27,936 bases of DNA, taken from positions 1 through 27,936 of IMG/VR virus record IMGVR_UViG_3300025889_000743, one strand, 5' to 3'. The stretch comes from a virus. Positions 14,686 through 22,765 of this stretch are shown here, in pieces. The notes beneath the pieces were generated by a model. It saw nothing but the letters and a program-made list of their open reading frames with translations, was not told the origin of the DNA and did no database searches. How positions within the stretch are numbered: position 1 is the stretch's first letter; the number at the start of each line of letters is the position of its first letter. The translations under genes were made by a program, and so were the position numbers.

Positions 14686-15770
14686 AATAATTCCTGTATT
14701 CTTTCATTAACTAAAACATCAACAACTAAATGTATTCGCTCTTCGAAACCACCATTTATCGCTCTGTGTGGTTTTCTAGTGTCAAGAAACCAGCACTCTC
14801 CTTCTTTCATATTAACACATTGTTCTTGACCATCGCAATCCCAAACAGTAAATAAAACTTTATCATTTGTTTTTATTGGAAAATGCAATCGCGCAAGTTT
14901 ACCTAACGATCCACCGGAGTCATCATCAACCTGATCGGTATGTCGAGTAAGCTCTCCATTATTTGGAGTCAATTTCATAAATCTAATGCGATGAATCTCC
15001 GTGTCATCAAACATGCTCAATAACATTCTTACTTCAGGAAAATTATTATAAAGTGGTGTGTCTTGCATCTCAAAATGAAAGTCTTTGTGTTCTTCTTTCC
15101 ATTTATCATTCATTTCACTTGGTTTGGTAATAAAAGAAGGATCAGATGAGTACCCCCTCAATGAAATGGCTGACCAAGATTTTCCTTTATTATAGTTACT
15201 ATAATGATTAGTAAATTCTGGAATTAGGTAAAGAGCATCATTTATTATTCGAATCAGATTAGTATTAACATCTCCAATTTTTTTAATACTCAAAAGTTCA
15301 GCAGGATTGACTTTAGGAAATTCTCTATTTTCACCGCGATAGTAAATAGCATGTATTTCTCCAAACGTAGTTATTTTAGAACCAACTCTTGTAAATCCAC
15401 AATCTTCAGCAAGTTTCTTGTGCTTCAAATCTTCTGCCCAAACATATAACCAAGCATTTTCTTTTACTGAATTAATGTGATTAGCCAAATTATTAATGCT
15501 TCCAGACAATTTTGAAATGGTAACATCACCCTTCTGCTTAGTCGCAATCAAAGTTTTTCCATGCAAAATAATGGGAGTGTTAACTTTTACTGGAGCAATA
15601 TCAATAAACGAATCATCAAATATTTTTAGCGTTCCTTTATGAAGCATTTCTGCGATATTATTCTTTTTAACTTCCGCAAATGGTGACAGCGCAAAAGCAT
15701 TATATTCAGAATACTTACTTGAAAGTGACTTCAAATAATCTAATTCATATCCATGCTGCCATGGTTTCAT
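14673..15770 (-). CDS. Possible GNAT-like domain fused to an aspartyl/asparaginyl beta-hydroxylase-type dioxygenase
   Basis: A 365-residue two-part protein. The N-terminal part (1-145) ends LYVWAEDLKHKKLAEDCGFTRVG, a pattern like the last strands of GNAT acyltransferases, but no clear acyl-CoA loop (Q/RxxGxG/A) is visible, so it may be degenerate. The C-terminal part (about 200-355) has the metal-binding set of Asp/Asn beta-hydroxylases: HTD at 277-279, RLHFPI with His296, CWFLDTRKPHRAIN with His335, and ERIHLVVDV with Arg345, which would bind 2-oxoglutarate. It would hydroxylate an unknown protein, nucleic acid or small-molecule substrate. ATGA overlap with peptide deformylase upstream and a 13-bp overlap with the PLP gene downstream place it in the accessory cassette. 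Confidence 0.75.
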   Translation of the reverse strand: MKPWQHGYELDYLKSLSSKYSEYNAFALSPFAEVKKNNIAEMLHKGTLKIFDDSFIDIAPVKVNTPIILHGKTLIATKQKGDVTISKLSGSINNLANHINSVKENAWLYVWAEDLKHKKLAEDCGFTRVGSKITTFGEIHAIYYRGENREFPKVNPAELLSIKKIGDVNTNLIRIINDALYLIPEFTNHYSNYNKGKSWSAISLRGYSSDPSFITKPSEMNDKWKEEHKDFHFEMQDTPLYNNFPEVRMLLSMFDDTEIHRIRFMKLTPNNGELTRHTDQVDDDSGGSLGKLARLHFPIKTNDKVLFTVWDCDGQEQCVNMKEGECWFLDTRKPHRAINGGFEERIHLVVDVLVNERIQELLCTA

Positions 15771-16360
15771 CGAGCATGTCCTCTCGCAAACTTTTTGATT
15801 AATTTTTCTTGCTTCTTTTTAGCTACTATATAAGAAGTTTTTCCAACATGTTTTGTGAATTTAATTCCATTTAAATGATCAAGTTCATGCTGAAAACACC
15901 TAGCGGTGAGTCCAGAAAAGGTATCAGTCTTCATCATTCCAGTTTCATCACAATATTCAACGGTAATACTTTCATTACGATTAATTTTCAAATACATTCC
16001 AGGAAAACTTAGACAACCTTCATTACCCAAGTTATTTTTTTCTGACCTAGAAATGATTTTAGGGTTGAAACAAACCATTACATCATCTTCATTACCAATA
16101 ACAAATACTCTCGCTTTTATTCCACACTGATTTGCTGCCAAACCTATGCCACCATATGCTTTCATTGTAGCCTTTAAACATCCGGCTAAATTTTTTGCAT
16201 CTATTTGTTTATTAGAAAAATCAAAGTCAGGCATTACTTCATTTAGTAATGGATTTAGATCATTAAAGACCCTAAGAATGTCGTATGTTTTTGCTTCTTG
16301 AAGGTTGGTGTTGATATTCAACACTTGTGATTCAGCATCAAAATTTATTTTTGTACTCAT
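15767..16360 (-). CDS. def: Peptide deformylase
   Basis: A 197-residue metalloenzyme that would remove the N-formyl group from nascent proteins at the ribosome exit. The three hallmark motifs are intact: GIGLAANQ (71-78), EGCLSFPG (114-121, metal Cys116) and QHELDH (157-162, metal His158 and His162, catalytic Glu159). The basic C-terminal extension KKKQEKLIKKFARGHAR resembles the ribosome-binding helix of bacterial PDFs, which many phage versions lack. It is a common accessory gene in marine phages. It lies one base after gp46 and overlaps the next gene (ATGA). Confidence 0.96.
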   Translation of the reverse strand: MSTKINFDAESQVLNINTNLQEAKTYDILRVFNDLNPLLNEVMPDFDFSNKQIDAKNLAGCLKATMKAYGGIGLAANQCGIKARVFVIGNEDDVMVCFNPKIISRSEKNNLGNEGCLSFPGMYLKINRNESITVEYCDETGMMKTDTFSGLTARCFQHELDHLNGIKFTKHVGKTSYIVAKKKQEKLIKKFARGHAR

Positions 16361-16361
16361 A

Positions 16362-18074
16362 TTATGTTTGCATCCTAGAAAAATTTTTTATTTTAGAAAA
16401 TCTTAGCGTTTGATCAAATTTTTCAATTAATTGATCTGATTTATGGCTTATAACAAATAGATTTGTATTTTCTAAATCATGTAAAATTTGAATCAATTCT
16501 TCAGTGCCGTTTGCGTCAAGAGATGAATCAAATATTTCATCCAATATTAAAAGATTGGTGTTAACACTGCTTTTCAACTTAGCCACTGATCTCCAAGTTA
16601 ACATAAGAGCCATATCAATCCTTTGCTTTTCGCCTTCGGAAAAAGATTCATAACTAAACTCATCTCTATGTCTTGATTTTATACTTTCCTTAAACGACTC
16701 GTCAAGATTAAAGTTAACAAAAAAATCAAGAGCGGAAAGATACTTATTAACTAACTTGTTTATTATTGGAAGATATTGTTTTATTATTTTTGTTTTTATA
16801 CCGGAATCTTTTAACAGAATTGCAGCAGCTTCATAATATGCTCGCTCCTCAATTTCCGTTTTATTTTCCTTTTCCATTTTTAGTAATTTTTCACTCAAAT
16901 CATTTAACGTATTAATTTCATCAGTGACGTTTTCTTGAGTCATTGATAGTTTTTCTATCTCCGCCAATCTTTTTTCTATTTCAACATTCAAGTTAACTAT
17001 GTTCTGATTCCAAAAATTGACGCTTACCGCAAATTTCTTGCATTCTGATATAGCTGAATCCAAGTCTATGATTTTATTATCAATTTTACTAAGTCTAGAT
17101 TCCAATTCTAATATAGCATTATCATATTCTTGTGTTTTCTTTTCTAGTGTGTCCTGTTGCTCTTCCTTAAATTTTTGATCAATAGATTGCAGGCAAGTTG
17201 GACAGTTATCATTCTCATGATAAAAGGAACTCATCTTTTTATTCTTTTTTAAATTTGAATCAATAGATCCTTCTAGGGAAAGTAATTTTTTCTTTTTATC
17301 TTCCTGCTCTTTTTTATTCTGTAAAAGTTTCTCTAAATTATCAACCTCATGTTCTGTTTCTTTTATTTTGTTTTTATAATCTTCAATTTTAGCACGATCA
17401 TTCTCATTATCTATTTTATAGATCTCAATTTTTTCATTATTATTTTGCTTGAGGGTATCAATGTGCCGCTTTTGCATCACTATCTTTTCGGATAGTAAAT
17501 CTATTTTAAATTTGTTTTTTTGTATGGCATCTTTAATTTCAGCTAGTCTAGTTTTAGCTAATGCGTTCATTGAAGAAAAAACTTGAATATCCAGTAGATC
17601 CTCAATGATCAATCTTCTATCTGAAGCCGATAATTGCATAAAAGGAACGAACGATGCACTACCGAGAATTACTATTTGAGTAAATGATTTAAAATTAATT
17701 TTTAGAATATTTCTTTCCAAATATTCTTGATAGTCAATAGACTTAGCTTCCTGATTAAGAAGCGTATTGTCACAATATATTTCAAAAACGGTTGGCTTTA
17801 AGCCACGAACAATTTTATATTTTTTCTTTCCAATATCAAATTCCAATTCAACCAGAGCATCCTTTTGATTGATACTATTAATGATATTCGGTTTATTAAT
17901 TTTACGAAATGGTTTTCCAAATAAAGCAAAACACAATGCATCAAGCACTGTAGATTTACCCGAGCCGTTTTCACCGACAACTAAAGTATTTTTGTACTTG
18001 TTTAATTGTATCTCAGTAAACAGATTTCCTGTCGAGAGAATATTTTTCCAACGAATAGTTTTAAATAAAATCAT
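16362..18074 (-). CDS. 46: Rad50/SbcC-like recombination nuclease ATPase subunit (T4 gp46)
   Basis: A 570-residue SMC-type ATPase that partners gp47 to resect double-strand ends for recombination-dependent replication and host DNA breakdown. Walker A GENGSGKS is at 34-41. Two coiled-coil arms flank a zinc hook, CPTC (291-294), which would dimerise through Zn. The ABC signature FSEGEKQR lies at 478-485 and Walker B LLILDEIFD at 508-516. It is similar to T4 gp46 (560 aa). It overlaps the end of the 2OG oxygenase gene by 14 bp. Gene order here is 47, an inserted oxygenase, then 46. Confidence 0.97.
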   Translation of the reverse strand: MILFKTIRWKNILSTGNLFTEIQLNKYKNTLVVGENGSGKSTVLDALCFALFGKPFRKINKPNIINSINQKDALVELEFDIGKKKYKIVRGLKPTVFEIYCDNTLLNQEAKSIDYQEYLERNILKINFKSFTQIVILGSASFVPFMQLSASDRRLIIEDLLDIQVFSSMNALAKTRLAEIKDAIQKNKFKIDLLSEKIVMQKRHIDTLKQNNNEKIEIYKIDNENDRAKIEDYKNKIKETEHEVDNLEKLLQNKKEQEDKKKKLLSLEGSIDSNLKKNKKMSSFYHENDNCPTCLQSIDQKFKEEQQDTLEKKTQEYDNAILELESRLSKIDNKIIDLDSAISECKKFAVSVNFWNQNIVNLNVEIEKRLAEIEKLSMTQENVTDEINTLNDLSEKLLKMEKENKTEIEERAYYEAAAILLKDSGIKTKIIKQYLPIINKLVNKYLSALDFFVNFNLDESFKESIKSRHRDEFSYESFSEGEKQRIDMALMLTWRSVAKLKSSVNTNLLILDEIFDSSLDANGTEELIQILHDLENTNLFVISHKSDQLIEKFDQTLRFSKIKNFSRMQT

Positions 18075-18669
18075 TATTTGTCAACGCAATATTAAAGGCT
18101 ATACTAATTCTATCTTTTTTTGATTTATTTGGTTCCACCACATGTTCTAACCAAGATGGAAAAATAACCAATTTATTCTCTTTAGGTTCCACAAAAACTG
18201 TAGGATGACTCTCATGAGATAAGGTTTTTGTGTACTGCTGATACCAAAATTTCATCAACGGATTAGGATGATGAAATATAATATTACCGCTATTTTTTGG
18301 AACCTTTACATAGTAAACCCCAGAAAGAAATGAACAGGGATGATTATGTATAGCATTATAATTTTCTTGATTATTAATGTTTATCCAAAATTGCAGAGTA
18401 TTTTCATTTAATTTATAATGTTCAAGTAGATTCAATTTATCCGCAACGTTTTTTAATTCCAACCATATTAAATTAAATAGAGGTTTTAATTTATTATCAG
18501 TTTTCTCATGAAAATATAAATCATCACTTTGCCATCCACCTACATTAGATAAAACTCTACCTTTACTTTTCTCAGCTAATTTTTTGCAAAATTTTTCTAC
18601 TGGTTTATTATCTACATTAAGTTCCGAAAACCACAGAGGTGTTGGAAACCAATACTCCACATCAGCCAT
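18061..18669 (-). CDS. Putative 2-oxoglutarate/Fe(II) oxygenase (TIGR02466-like)
   Basis: A 202-residue protein of the phage and bacterial 2OG-Fe(II) oxygenase type I remember as TIGR02466. Key segments are YNAIHNHPCSFLSGVYYV (metal His near 108-110), NIIFHHP, and then LVIFPSWLEHVVEPN (distal metal His176), followed by RISIAFN, whose Arg187 would bind 2-oxoglutarate. The target is unknown. A GTG at 18681 also opens the frame, but the ATG at 18669, giving MADVEYWFPTPLW, is the better start. It overlaps the end of gp47 by 8 bp and the start of gp46 by 14 bp, so it is embedded inside the recombination-nuclease operon. Confidence 0.82.
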   Translation of the reverse strand: MADVEYWFPTPLWFSELNVDNKPVEKFCKKLAEKSKGRVLSNVGGWQSDDLYFHEKTDNKLKPLFNLIWLELKNVADKLNLLEHYKLNENTLQFWININNQENYNAIHNHPCSFLSGVYYVKVPKNSGNIIFHHPNPLMKFWYQQYTKTLSHESHPTVFVEPKENKLVIFPSWLEHVVEPNKSKKDRISIAFNIALTNNDFI

Positions 18670-19729
18670 TTGTTTCCACACTTAAACATTCTAAATAAAG
18701 ATCTCTCATAACATTCTTCAATTTATCTTTATCAACGTTCAAACTCAACTGATCAATATATTTTGATAGAATCGTAACTGTGTCCTCAGCCTGATCTATA
18801 GATTCATCATCTATTGCGTCCAATTCTTCAAAATTTTCAACTACACAAATATCGATAGGATTCTCTTTGATTAAATGTTCCAAAACTAAATCAAAACAAT
18901 ATGGATTATTTTTATTTTCAATTGTTACTTTAACATATTTCTCAAAGAATTGCAAATAGTCAAACTTTTTCCAATACTCAAATGTTTGAGTCGTGTCATC
19001 ATAGTTTATCTTATAGAACATTCTATGAGGGTTTTGAATAAATTGTAATTCCCTAGTTTCTGTGTCAAAAACATGAAATCCTCTCGGATCATCATAATCA
19101 GCCCATGTCATTTCTCCAGGAGTACCGACATAATATATTTGCCCATCAGTTGACTTGTGATGAAAGTGACCACTGAGAACAATATCATAACGATGAAGAG
19201 TGCTTTTATCCATTCCTTCATGACAGACATTACCTCTGTCCATTTCAAATCCTGCAATTTCAAAGTGACCAAAGCATATTTCTGATTTAGATTTTTCAAT
19301 AAATTTTTTAATTTGCTCTTCATTTTCTGCACATATCCAAGGAATAAAATCTATCGTTACACCTTCAAAATCTAATGTAGTAGGCTCATCAATTACTTCA
19401 ATATTATCGTATTCCTTAAGAAGTAGCTGTGAAGAATTAACTTGCAAAGTATTTTTGTATGAAATGTCGTGGTTACCCAACAACGTAACCATTTTCAAAT
19501 TGTGCTTTTTCAGTGCATCGAAAAAATATTTTTTGGACAGATATAGTGAATTAAAATTTATATACTTTCTTCTATCAAAAAGATCACCTAATTGATAAAT
19601 CTCAGTAATATTGTTTTCTTTCAGATAGGGAAAGAAAACTTCGCTATAAAATTTTTGATAATATTTGTGGAAATGAATCGAGTCATTTCTCATTCCGAAA
19701 TGTGTATCACCTAATATCGCTATCTTCAT
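18662..19729 (-). CDS. 47: Mre11/SbcD-like recombination nuclease (T4 gp47)
   Basis: A 355-residue metallophosphoesterase nuclease, partner of gp46. The family motifs are intact: GDTHFG (7-12, Asp8 and His10), GDLFDRR (48-54), LGNHD (84-88, catalytic His87), CFGHFEI and LSGHFHHK, giving the di-metal (Mn) site. It is close to T4 gp47 (339 aa). Its start overlaps the end of gp55 by 23 bp, so late sigma and nuclease share a transcript. Confidence 0.97.
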   Translation of the reverse strand: MKIAILGDTHFGMRNDSIHFHKYYQKFYSEVFFPYLKENNITEIYQLGDLFDRRKYINFNSLYLSKKYFFDALKKHNLKMVTLLGNHDISYKNTLQVNSSQLLLKEYDNIEVIDEPTTLDFEGVTIDFIPWICAENEEQIKKFIEKSKSEICFGHFEIAGFEMDRGNVCHEGMDKSTLHRYDIVLSGHFHHKSTDGQIYYVGTPGEMTWADYDDPRGFHVFDTETRELQFIQNPHRMFYKINYDDTTQTFEYWKKFDYLQFFEKYVKVTIENKNNPYCFDLVLEHLIKENPIDICVVENFEELDAIDDESIDQAEDTVTILSKYIDQLSLNVDKDKLKNVMRDLYLECLSVETNG

Positions 19730-20291
19730 TAAGACCCTCTATATCATCAATAATTGGTGACTCACTATTATCTACTTCTTCTATGAATTTTTCAATACCT
19801 TTTGGCTTCTTTTTCTTTTTCATTCCTTGTTCGAATTTTTCTATGTATTCCAAAATATTTGTATATGTCTCGAACTGAGAATTGTTGTCGTCACCATGTT
19901 CAAAAACTTCCGTGGCTTCTAATATACCAAATTGTTCAGTTGCTTTATATTTAACATATAACTGTTTTTTTTCTTTAATAATCCGTCTTAGAAAAGCATA
20001 GTATATTATTTGGGTAAAATAAGAAAAAGGGTTTTTTGATTTATCAGGATCAAAATTCCTATAATACATTATGCAATTTTCAACTCCATCACTTATCATT
20101 TCCTCTTTAAAAGTATACATGGTGAAATTTGGTTTTCTAGAAAGTCTTTCTGCAATCTTTAAGAAACAATCACCTATGTAATTAGAAACGGGTGGTTCTT
20201 TTGATCCTGCTATTTTCGCTTCTTTGCACAAAGTTTTGTGTGCAATGAGTGCTGATAAGAAATCAGCATTGTTTATATAATGATCTGACAT
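19707..20291 (-). CDS. 55: Late-transcription sigma factor (T4 gp55)
   Basis: A 194-residue sigma-like protein that would guide host RNA polymerase to TATAAATA late promoters, normally activated by the gp45 clamp through gp33. The core segment GVENCIMYYRNFDPDKSKN and PFSYFTQIIYYAFLRRIIKE (about 72-110) matches sigma region 2, the part that melts and reads the -10 element. The C-terminus has a basic KKKKKPKG run and an acidic hydrophobic tail that could carry the clamp contact. It is similar to T4 gp55 (185 aa). A sigma70-type promoter lies just upstream (20331-20359), and AAGGA provides a good ribosome site. Confidence 0.94.
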   Translation of the reverse strand: MSDHYINNADFLSALIAHKTLCKEAKIAGSKEPPVSNYIGDCFLKIAERLSRKPNFTMYTFKEEMISDGVENCIMYYRNFDPDKSKNPFSYFTQIIYYAFLRRIIKEKKQLYVKYKATEQFGILEATEVFEHGDDNNSQFETYTNILEYIEKFEQGMKKKKKPKGIEKFIEEVDNSESPIIDDIEGLNEDSDIR

Positions 20292-20330
20292 TGGTATTCC
20301 TTGTTATAAGGGTTGACAGGATTGACATAT

Positions 20331-20359
20331 AGTATATAATAGGTGTGTCACCCTTTCAA
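20331..20359 (-). promoter_or_regulatory. Sigma70-like promoter for gp55 operon
   Basis: On the minus strand TTGAAA (20354-20359) is separated by 17 bp from TATACT (20331-20336), a good host-type promoter. The predicted start is near 20324, about 33 nt before the gp55 ATG. It sits in the 64-bp gap after the preceding gene and would drive gp55, 47, the oxygenase and 46. Confidence 0.6.
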
Positions 20360-20802
20360 TGAAGTTTTTTATCTTTCTTTGTTTTAATTTTCATTGGTTT
20401 AATTTCTTCTATCTCATCATCTAGAAGATGATCATCATAGTCTTCTGTAAATGAATCATCTTTATATGACTTAATAATCGAATCGAGTTGTTTTTCAGCT
20501 TGTTCTTTTGAGCTATTCTTTTCATAATATTCAATCATTGCTTGATAGTATTCAATGAATTTTTCAGTAGGATGACTACATGTCATAACTTTAGATTCTT
20601 CTAGAACAGAAGAATTGATCTGAATAATTTCAGTAATTAACCAAGGATATAATCCTATCATTGATCCACCATTTACTAATCTTTTGAAGTAAATTTCAAC
20701 GGGCCATATAAGGTGGTATGTTTTATCTTTACTGTTATAATTTGATTGTGCTGCTATAATCTCGTTGGAGACTAATCTAAATATTAATACATTACTTGGC
20801 AT
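20356..20802 (-). CDS. Sm-like-looking conserved protein with acidic/basic C-terminal tail
   Basis: A 148-residue protein. The first 90 residues or so share landmarks with the 93-aa protein at 7053-7334: a starting strand NVLIFRLV, then WPVEIYF, GLYPWLI, INSSVLEESKV and a P-x5-7-YY end, so the two look like paralogues of an Sm/Hfq-like barrel. Beyond this is a helical linker (EYYEKNSSKEQAEKQL), an acidic patch (EDYDDHLLDDEIEE) and a Lys-rich end. The barrel suggestion is inference. It overlaps the end of uvsW by 11 bp. Confidence 0.78.
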   Translation of the reverse strand: MPSNVLIFRLVSNEIIAAQSNYNSKDKTYHLIWPVEIYFKRLVNGGSMIGLYPWLITEIIQINSSVLEESKVMTCSHPTEKFIEYYQAMIEYYEKNSSKEQAEKQLDSIIKSYKDDSFTEDYDDHLLDDEIEEIKPMKIKTKKDKKLH

Positions 20803-22276
20803 TTTTTAGCTCCACGTTAAATATTTTGTAATCGAATTTTTCTTCATCATACATTGTAATCCTTTCTCGGAAATGATTCAAGGTATAATTGGTATGTTTT
20901 CCTATTCTAAAATCGTCCGCAATATCGTAGAGACAGGCTCTTTCTTTATTATCTCCAAGTCGCAAGCCTCTTCCAATAGACTGCAAGTTTCGTATACGAG
21001 ACTTCGAAGGAGATGCAAATATAATATTATGCAAATTACGAATATTAATTCCGGTAGAAAAGGTACCAAACGACGCCACAATGATTGCATCATTTTCCTT
21101 TTCTGTGATTTTTCTAACATCTTCTCTCACTTCCACTTCTGTCGATCCTGACACAAAAAAGACTTTTCTGTTTCTAGAAGACTCCATTATCATCTTATGA
21201 AGGTTTTTTCCATGCTTCTCAACTAGCTGAAAAAGTATGAGGGTATTTCCTTTTAAAGAGAGTGCTAATTTTTTTATATACTGATTGCGAGTTTCACATG
21301 AAACAATATAATCTATTTCGCTTTGATAATTTCCATCTCTAAGTCTTCTACACACTTCTTCCGGATACTTTAACAAAATACACTTAATATCGAACTGAGC
21401 GAGTTGCTTTTTCTCTATAAGTTCCTTTGTAGTTACTGAATTGTATACTGGTCCAAAAAGCCCTTCTAGTACTAGTTTATGAGTTTTTGTTCCATCTAAA
21501 GTTCCTGTGCACCCTACTCTATAGTCTGCATTCTTGAGATTCGTCATGATTGCAGTAAGTGATTTGGCTTTGAAATTATGAGCTTCATCTCCTAGCACAA
21601 AATTATAATCTTCAAACCACTCTTCTGGTTGATTAAAGATTGACTGCCATGTCGTAATTGTTAATTTCTTTTTAGTATCTTTTTCTTTACCGCCATAAAT
21701 TTTGTGTGCAACTTTTTCCACATCGAAATCATCATCTCTTGCGTAGTCCACGAAATCACTATACATTTGTTCCACAAGGCTGATTGTTGGAACGACAAGA
21801 AGCCCACGAGAATTATTCCTATTAAGGAGATAACGAATGAGAATATAAAGAATAAGAGACTTGCCAGAGGCAGTAGGAGAAACGATAAGGCATCTTTTAT
21901 TGAGAATTGATTGATAGACCGCATCTAATTGATAATCTCTTGGTTGTAAATGTAAGTTGAGTGATTTAACAAATTTAACATATTCTTCTCTTGATAGAGT
22001 TTCTTTTTCTTCTACATCATTTTCATAAAGTGCGGTGAGCTTTTCTTTCTCACAAAAAATTTTTAGGTGTTTTAATAGACCGTGGTAAAGGCGCTGTGTT
22101 CTAAAGTCAAAAAGGTATATCTTGCCATTCCAAAGACGTTTCTTGAATAGCGGAGTGAATTGATAGCCTGGAACATAAAAGGAAAAAAACTCAGTGAGAA
22201 GTTTTGCGATATGTTTCTCGCATGAGATTTTTAAATATGCTTCATTTTCTTTTTGAACAATTAAATCAATTTGCAC
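20792..22276 (-). CDS. uvsW: RNA/DNA helicase (T4 UvsW)
   Basis: A 494-residue superfamily 2 helicase, 3'-5', that would unwind R-loops and branched DNA (fork regression, Holliday junctions) and shift replication from origin- to recombination-dependent initiation. An N-terminal domain precedes the motor (about 1-105), followed by Q-motif LQPRDYQLDAV, Walker A SPTASGKS (133-140), DEAH (230-233), TGT (258-260, motif III-like) and motif VI QSIGRGLR (432-439). The length equals T4 UvsW (about 503 aa). It overlaps uvsY by 11 bp. Confidence 0.96.
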   Translation of the reverse strand: MQIDLIVQKENEAYLKISCEKHIAKLLTEFFSFYVPGYQFTPLFKKRLWNGKIYLFDFRTQRLYHGLLKHLKIFCEKEKLTALYENDVEEKETLSREEYVKFVKSLNLHLQPRDYQLDAVYQSILNKRCLIVSPTASGKSLILYILIRYLLNRNNSRGLLVVPTISLVEQMYSDFVDYARDDDFDVEKVAHKIYGGKEKDTKKKLTITTWQSIFNQPEEWFEDYNFVLGDEAHNFKAKSLTAIMTNLKNADYRVGCTGTLDGTKTHKLVLEGLFGPVYNSVTTKELIEKKQLAQFDIKCILLKYPEEVCRRLRDGNYQSEIDYIVSCETRNQYIKKLALSLKGNTLILFQLVEKHGKNLHKMIMESSRNRKVFFVSGSTEVEVREDVRKITEKENDAIIVASFGTFSTGINIRNLHNIIFASPSKSRIRNLQSIGRGLRLGDNKERACLYDIADDFRIGKHTNYTLNHFRERITMYDEEKFDYKIFNVELKNAK

Positions 22277-22709
22277 CCTGTACTAATCGCTCCCATGTTA
22301 TTATATCTCTCAGTTGAAATGTTCTAGCTTTTAATTCACCCAATACTTTGTCACAAAAATCTATCATCTGCTCATAGACAAAAATGGATGATTTTATTTT
22401 TTGCAAATCATCATCTGCATCAATGTATATAGCAATATCGGATTTCAACTTCATAGCAAAAGGTTCCCAACCATATTCCTTCATAGTTTCTTCATCTAAC
22501 TTACCAGTATAATATTCCCACTTCAACTTCTTCATTTTATGATACTTATCTTGCTGCTTCTTATGCATTAACCGACTATGAATCAAAATATCAAGATATT
22601 TACTATGTAATTTAGGTACGCGAGAAAATTCTTCTTTGATTTCGGTAAGCGAAAGATCCATGGCTGAATCTTTTTTCCACATTTCCATTAAACCTTCAAT
22701 ATTCAACAT
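22266..22709 (-). CDS. uvsY: Recombination mediator (T4 UvsY)
   Basis: A 147-residue homologue of UvsY (137 aa in T4), which loads UvsX on gp32-coated ssDNA. It is almost entirely helical and highly charged. The segments KLKWEYYTGKLDE (about 63-75) and IDADDDLQKIKSSIFVYEQM, and then IDFCDKVLGELKARTFQLRDI near the end, align in order with T4 UvsY's DYYSG, DVSLQYW-type and FCSGALDAIKSRGFAI segments. A sigma70-like promoter lies just upstream (22736-22765), with a GGAG ribosome site about 10 nt before the ATG. Confidence 0.9.
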   Translation of the reverse strand: MLNIEGLMEMWKKDSAMDLSLTEIKEEFSRVPKLHSKYLDILIHSRLMHKKQQDKYHKMKKLKWEYYTGKLDEETMKEYGWEPFAMKLKSDIAIYIDADDDLQKIKSSIFVYEQMIDFCDKVLGELKARTFQLRDIITWERLVQGAN

Positions 22710-22735
22710 AATAAAAACTCCGATTAATTTCGGTA

Positions 22736-22765
22736 ATTATACAACAAGTCGTTAGACTTTTTCAA
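22736..22765 (-). promoter_or_regulatory. Sigma70-like promoter for uvsY, containing an inverted repeat
   Basis: On the minus strand TTGAAA (22760-22765) is 18 bp from TATAAT (22736-22741). The spacer holds a perfect AAGTC-N4-GACTT repeat (22746-22759), which also spans the stop of the preceding tail gene. The same -35 box, TTGAAA, is used in the gp55 promoter. The repeat could be an operator site or a small transcript-end hairpin. Confidence 0.6.

Noticed and set aside
16362-18074. Possibility that gp46 is a cellular SbcC acquired recently.
   Set aside because: Length, neighbours (gp47, gp55) and the short arms with a CPTC hook match the T4 phage type.
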